Positions 60,627 through 64,000 of a DNA stretch of 64,000 nt are shown in pieces. This stretch comes from Burkholderiales bacterium RIFCSPLOWO2_12_FULL_65_40 (GTDB lineage: Bacteria; Pseudomonadota; Gammaproteobacteria; Burkholderiales; Burkholderiaceae_C), in contig MESL01000001.1 in NCBI GenBank assembly GCA_001770955.1, forward strand, positions 1 through 64,000, written 5' to 3'. How positions within the stretch are numbered: position 1 is the first letter of the stretch; every line of letters begins with the position of its first letter. The translations under genes were made by a program, and so were the position numbers. The notes under the pieces were generated by a model, which searched no databases, was not told the origin of the DNA, and saw nothing but the letters and a program-made list of their open reading frames with translations.

Positions 60627-62723
60627 TCACTCCTTGCGTAGCCCCGGCAGGGATTGGATGCCGAGTTCTCTCAAGACCATCAGCTGAATCGCTTCAATAC
60701 GATCAAGGGTATCGCGGGGGATGCTGACCTGGGAATTGGTATTCCTTTCTAGGCCTACGACACGATGTCGCATGAAACTATCAATGTCCCTTGATCTCAG
60801 CCCGCGTTCACGTAGCACGTTTTGCCAGAAATGCCGGCCAGCATTGGGTAGCACCCTGATGGACTCTGGCACTTCACGCCAGGTGAAATGTGCGCCTGCC
60901 GCGTGGACAGTTCCGCTGGAGCTGACTGTCAGAAAGAGGGGGCCTTCACCGTCCAGGGAGGCACGCAGCCTCTGTGCGAGCAAGAGTCCGTGGCGGTCAT
61001 CTAGTCGCTGCAGACGTTGTACAAGAGCCCTGGCGTGTGCTGCATAAAGGCGGATTTGCTCTTTGATCAGCGAGTTCAGCAGGGCTGGCTGGGCCATCAG
61101 CGGATTGCCTCCCTGCTTGTCGTGCACCACAACCTGATTCTGCCCATCCAACAGTTCTTCTGCCAGCAGGCGATAACACTGGACCTCACGCAGACCAGCG
61201 CAAAAGCTGATCAGTGCAACGCAGTAGCGCACGAAGTGGGCATGGTGATTTAGCAGGCGAACTGCATGTGCATTGCGTCCTGGCAGAGATGAGATGACTG
61301 CACTAGCGAGCGTTGCAAACAGATGCTGGGCACCATCGAGGTGTAGCGTTGCGTGTGAGCCAACGCATGGTATATGTTCCGCATCCATGATTGGCGCGCC
61401 CCAACCAATCCCTTCATAGAGCCTTGCGCAGCCAGCGTAAATGTCGTGACCAGTGAGCCGCGCGTAGTACATCCGTGCTGAGCCGATCAGAGAAAAATCC
61501 GCGCAGATGCAAGCAGACACGAGCCGGTCGTTGCCCAGGGCCAGTGAGATGGCGCCTGTGGATTTTTCGGCACGGGCCAGGGATGCCTGGAGCTTGCAGG
61601 ACTCATTGAGAATCAATGAATCTCGCGGGCTCACCTGGACCCAGTCCACCAAGTCTCCGAGCAGAGCCGCCTGTGGATAGGCTTGGCTGCGTCGCTGGAT
61701 TTCCTGCACTAGAAAAACTGGCAGGGGCACAACAATGGTGTCGCCGCTGAAGTGGAAAAGGCTGGCTGTTGCGTCGGAGGGACGCGCTCGATTCGGAAAC
61801 AGTGCACGCAAGTTGAGCTTCAGGCACCCGGATCGGGCGCAGATTCCGAGCATGTTCAGGGGGCGGTACACCGTCACCAACGGCAGGCTTAACAACAGGC
61901 GTGGAGGCAAATTTACGAATAGGCATAGCGACTGAATTACCGCCTTGCCGTCACCAGCTTCGACTCGCGTCCGAAGCAGTGTTGCGACACGCCGGTATTG
62001 CGCCACTGGTAGATGGCTATCGTCGAACGCTGCTTGACGGTGTTTCGGGTTCGGGTAGTCGATGCGCCAGCGAAGTCTGGCAAGCAGGTCTAGTACGTGG
62101 TGCTGGCGAGCATGAAGAGGGCGGCGCGGGCCAAGCTCGTCCAGTTCAACACGGCGGCGCACCTGCAGATCAACTTTTTGGAATCGCACCAGCCAGCCGC
62201 GCCCGAATCCCAAATCAGCCAAGTCATCCAGCATGCGATGTTCGCCAGGCTGAGGACGCCCATACTTGACCGTGTCGCGACGCAAAGCGACGCAGTAATC
62301 AAGCTTAAGCAGAGTCCTTTCCAGCAGACAACGGGCAACTTCGGCGCCTAGCGCGACCCTGAGCGGCAGGTGTTCCTCTTTGAGAGCAAACAGCAAGGCC
62401 AATGCCGGATATTCGGAGAGCCGACCTGCCAATGGAACGGCCGGCATCAAGCCCTGGATGACCTCGATGTGGGTTGAGGCGCAGTGGTAAATCAATTGCG
62501 CGGCACCGACCCATTCCAAGAAAAATGGACGCGCATTATTGATGCTCTCTGCATACTCCACCAGGCACTTGGCCAAGGTAGTGATCATGGTTGCGGGTGC
62601 AGGTTGATCCGCGGGCTGTGACAACATGCCAAGGAGTAGTTCGAGCATTTCCTGGCTGGATTCGGGGATAACCGAGCGCAGTCGAGCCATCGGCTCCAGC
62701 TCGGAACAGATTAGAGTGGTCAT
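60627..62723 (-). CDS. Divergent tyrosine-recombinase-like protein lacking the nucleophile
   Basis: A 698-residue protein, first gene of the operon. Its C-terminal third resembles a tyrosine recombinase core. Arg512 lies in CAGLREVQCYRLL, a Lys in VVVHDKQGGNPL, Asn627-x-x-Arg630-His in PNAGRHFWQNVL, and His653 in IDSFMRHRVVG. The HxxR box therefore starts with Asn, and no Tyr occurs after His653, so strand cleavage by the usual route seems impossible. The ATG at 62723 has a strong AGGAGAAGG upstream. It is probably a partner or regulator of the recombinase encoded next, but an alternative chemistry is not excluded. Confidence 0.75.
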   Translation of the reverse strand: MTTLICSELEPMARLRSVIPESSQEMLELLLGMLSQPADQPAPATMITTLAKCLVEYAESINNARPFFLEWVGAAQLIYHCASTHIEVIQGLMPAVPLAGRLSEYPALALLFALKEEHLPLRVALGAEVARCLLERTLLKLDYCVALRRDTVKYGRPQPGEHRMLDDLADLGFGRGWLVRFQKVDLQVRRRVELDELGPRRPLHARQHHVLDLLARLRWRIDYPNPKHRQAAFDDSHLPVAQYRRVATLLRTRVEAGDGKAVIQSLCLFVNLPPRLLLSLPLVTVYRPLNMLGICARSGCLKLNLRALFPNRARPSDATASLFHFSGDTIVVPLPVFLVQEIQRRSQAYPQAALLGDLVDWVQVSPRDSLILNESCKLQASLARAEKSTGAISLALGNDRLVSACICADFSLIGSARMYYARLTGHDIYAGCARLYEGIGWGAPIMDAEHIPCVGSHATLHLDGAQHLFATLASAVISSLPGRNAHAVRLLNHHAHFVRYCVALISFCAGLREVQCYRLLAEELLDGQNQVVVHDKQGGNPLMAQPALLNSLIKEQIRLYAAHARALVQRLQRLDDRHGLLLAQRLRASLDGEGPLFLTVSSSGTVHAAGAHFTWREVPESIRVLPNAGRHFWQNVLRERGLRSRDIDSFMRHRVVGLERNTNSQVSIPRDTLDRIEAIQLMVLRELGIQSLPGLRKE

Positions 62724-63483
62724 GGGGCCTTCTCCTCAAAAAAAAAAGCGCACGAAAACGATCCGCCCACGCCTGGGCAGTCAGGGTTGATTGGCCAATG
62801 GGATGCTCGGCGGGGCCAGGACCGCGTGAAATGGGATTAGCGCTGTAGGCGTACAACGCATCGCCGTGAAGGGCGTTGAGAAACCTGCAATACAGGCTTT
62901 CGCGCTAGGCCGTGTGGCAAAGCGAGTTATGAAGTTGACACTGGGGATGTGCCAATTAAATTACCGCAGTGACGCGGTAGCCCTAGCTGGCGAGGGCGTG
63001 AACAAACCAGCGCTGGAACGTGTTCTCGCACTGGTGAATGACCGCTGAATTGACCGTCAGCTCGGCGCGCTCCCTAGAATCTAAGGAATAAGCAGTAAGA
63101 ATGTCTTCTTGGCTGCTTACGACTCATCCATGGACAAGTCACACAGTTGACATGCTACGACACTTTTCGGCAGGTGTGGGGCCCGTAGGGCGGCTTGGTA
63201 ATTGAGTGACGTGGCTGCCGCGCACGATGAGCTGGGGAGTGCCAGCTTTCAAGCCATCATCGTCCTGTTCCCACAGGGGTAGCGTTCCCATATCACTGAA
63301 GCCCAATGGTCGGAAAGTGTTGAGGGCCGGAGCAAGCTTTTGGAGCACTCCTGTGACAACGGCGACCTATGTAGGGCTTAAGTGATGGAGGATGTCACGA
63401 GTTAAGGTGTTGATTCACATTGTTTTTTGTCGTTTTACACCTGATGCCCACATCCAAGACCATTGCAGGTATGCAATGGTTTT
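62724..63483. other. Probable end region of the island, no convincing gene
   Basis: About 760 bases upstream of the recombinase operon. Short open frames exist on both strands (for example a 69-codon minus frame at 63139-63348), but none has a family match or a good ribosome site. The segment contains a perfect small hairpin at 62962-62979. It leads into a degenerate tRNA 3' end. Its likely role is to hold the operon promoter and a recombination site. Confidence 0.5.
62962..62979. repeat. Perfect hairpin TACCGC-N6-GCGGTA
   Basis: Six-base arms TACCGC and GCGGTA enclose AGTGAC in an otherwise AT-richer stretch, about 240 bases upstream of the recombinase operon start. It could be a protein-binding or recombination core site, or part of the operon's control region. 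Confidence 0.35.
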
Positions 63484-63530
63484 CGTCGGCTCATAACCCA
63501 TCGGAGGTTCAAATCCTTCTCGCGCAACCA
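63484..63530 (+). pseudogene. Degenerate 3' portion of an initiator tRNA-Met gene (likely attachment site)
   Basis: The segment reads like the 3' half of a tRNA-fMet gene. It has an anticodon loop CTCATAA (anticodon CAT), a T-arm GGAGG-TTCAAAT-CCTTC and an encoded end GCAACCA. The anticodon stem lacks a base relative to a normal tRNA-fMet and has a mismatch. No 5' half able to pair with the acceptor strand is found upstream. It is therefore a tRNA fragment, as left at one end of an island integrated into a tRNA gene. A terminator follows directly. Confidence 0.7.
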
Positions 63531-63557
63531 ATAAAATCAAGCTCTTAGCTTGTCTTC

Positions 63558-63586
63558 AAGGCCCACTTCGGTGGGCCTTTTTGTTT
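63558..63586 (+). terminator. Intrinsic terminator after the tRNA fragment
   Basis: GGCCCAC, loop TTCG, GTGGGCC, then a run of T. AAGG before and CCTT after extend the stem. This is the form usually found after tRNA genes and supports the view that the preceding fragment is a relic of a true tRNA gene. Confidence 0.9.
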
Positions 63587-64000
63587 TGTGTCGAGGTTTG
63601 TGACGAGGTCGGTGTCGTCACAGTTTCAGGCCTCAGCGCTAGCGACCATTGGGTATGCGTCGAGTTTCTGGAATCAATAAAACGTATTGTTCTTTGGAAC
63701 TCGAGTCAAGAGGTCGAGAGTGGCGGATCTCCGCATGCTGCTCAATATAGCTGCAGCTCCGCTGGCCTCAATGTAGGACCGCCGCATCGACTTCGGCATT
63801 GCAGCGGCTGCGGTCAGTCGCGACTGATCTCGTGAATACACGGTCGAGGTCGCTTTCCAGTCGTTCTAACTTCAGCAACGACAAGACGCCAGCGACTGGT
63901 ACTACATCTGGGGGTCAGTTCAAAACCGGAGATGGCATCGTCCGCCCCTCGTCACGTGGGCAGCCGCGAATAGCGATCATGGGCAGCAGCAGCCACTGCG
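63587..64000. other. Right window edge, nothing recognised
   Basis: About 410 bases beyond the terminator. An 84-codon plus-strand frame ends at 63835, but its sequence is not family-like and overlaps the terminator at its start. No RNA gene, repeat or clear coding region can be supported here. Confidence 0.4.

Noticed and set aside
62866-63048. 60-codon plus-strand frame upstream of the recombinase operon
   Set aside because: No family match or ribosome site, and it contains the hairpin at 62962.
63139-63348. 69-codon minus-strand frame in the same gap
   Set aside because: GTG start without ribosome site, and no recognisable domain. It could be a gene fragment but cannot be supported.
63581-63835. 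84-codon plus-strand frame after the tRNA relic
   Set aside because: Begins in the terminator T-run and has no family-like sequence.

Overview
The window looks like the chromosome of a GC-rich betaproteobacterium of the Comamonadaceae, most likely close to Acidovorax. The main evidence is the long housekeeping cluster (ndk-rlmN-pilW-rodZ-ispG-hisS-yfgM-bamB-der-hfq-hflX-hflK-hflC-hisZ-purA), which has the usual betaproteobacterial order. The protein sequences, the DUF4212/SSF symporter pair and a dispersed intergenic repeat typical of this group agree. This is inferred by recognition, not by database search.

Region 1 (1-22.7 kb) is read almost entirely on the minus strand. It starts at surE-pcm-nlpD-rluD (protein and nucleotide surveillance, cell envelope, ribosome modification). 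It continues through scpB-rluB-ndk-rlmN, a pilW-rodZ-ispG-hisS-yfgM-bamB-der run, then hfq-hflX-hflK-hflC, a DUF2065 membrane peptide, hisZ, purA and a phosphoribosyltransferase cut by the window edge. Many neighbours overlap by 1-8 bases (ATGA, GTGA, TGATG), so several are translationally coupled.

Region 2 (22.7-39.6 kb) is rich in c-di-GMP signalling. A quinone oxidoreductase precedes an operon of TonB-dependent receptor, YfiR-type periplasmic regulator and YfiN-type GGDEF-EAL protein. A separate GGEEF cyclase, an intact IS30 element, a gamma-glutamyltransferase lipoprotein, a Na/Pi cotransporter and an acyl-CoA ligase follow. Then comes a PotD-like binding protein paired with a membrane GGDEF protein.

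Region 3 (39.6-52.7 kb) is core: dnaG-rpoD, a CaiB-type CoA-transferase, an HxlR-like regulator, an FKBP prolyl isomerase, a sodium:solute symporter with its small subunit, and divergent ppsA and ppsR (PEP synthase and its regulatory kinase/phosphorylase).

Region 4 (52.8-64 kb) is accessory. It opens with an insertion-sequence graveyard: IS110 remnant, complete IS5-type element, two opposed IS3 remnants and a frameshifted IS256 remnant. A HAD-family protein and a possible small membrane protein follow. The region ends in a three-gene, translationally coupled operon of large recombinase-type proteins. One is a complete tyrosine recombinase with a long C-terminal extension. One looks like a recombinase but lacks the nucleophilic tyrosine. 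The third is an unknown 267-residue protein. Beyond the operon lies a degenerate 3' part of an initiator-tRNA-Met gene followed by a strong terminator, a likely attachment-site relic. This is the best candidate in the window for an undescribed mobile-island system.
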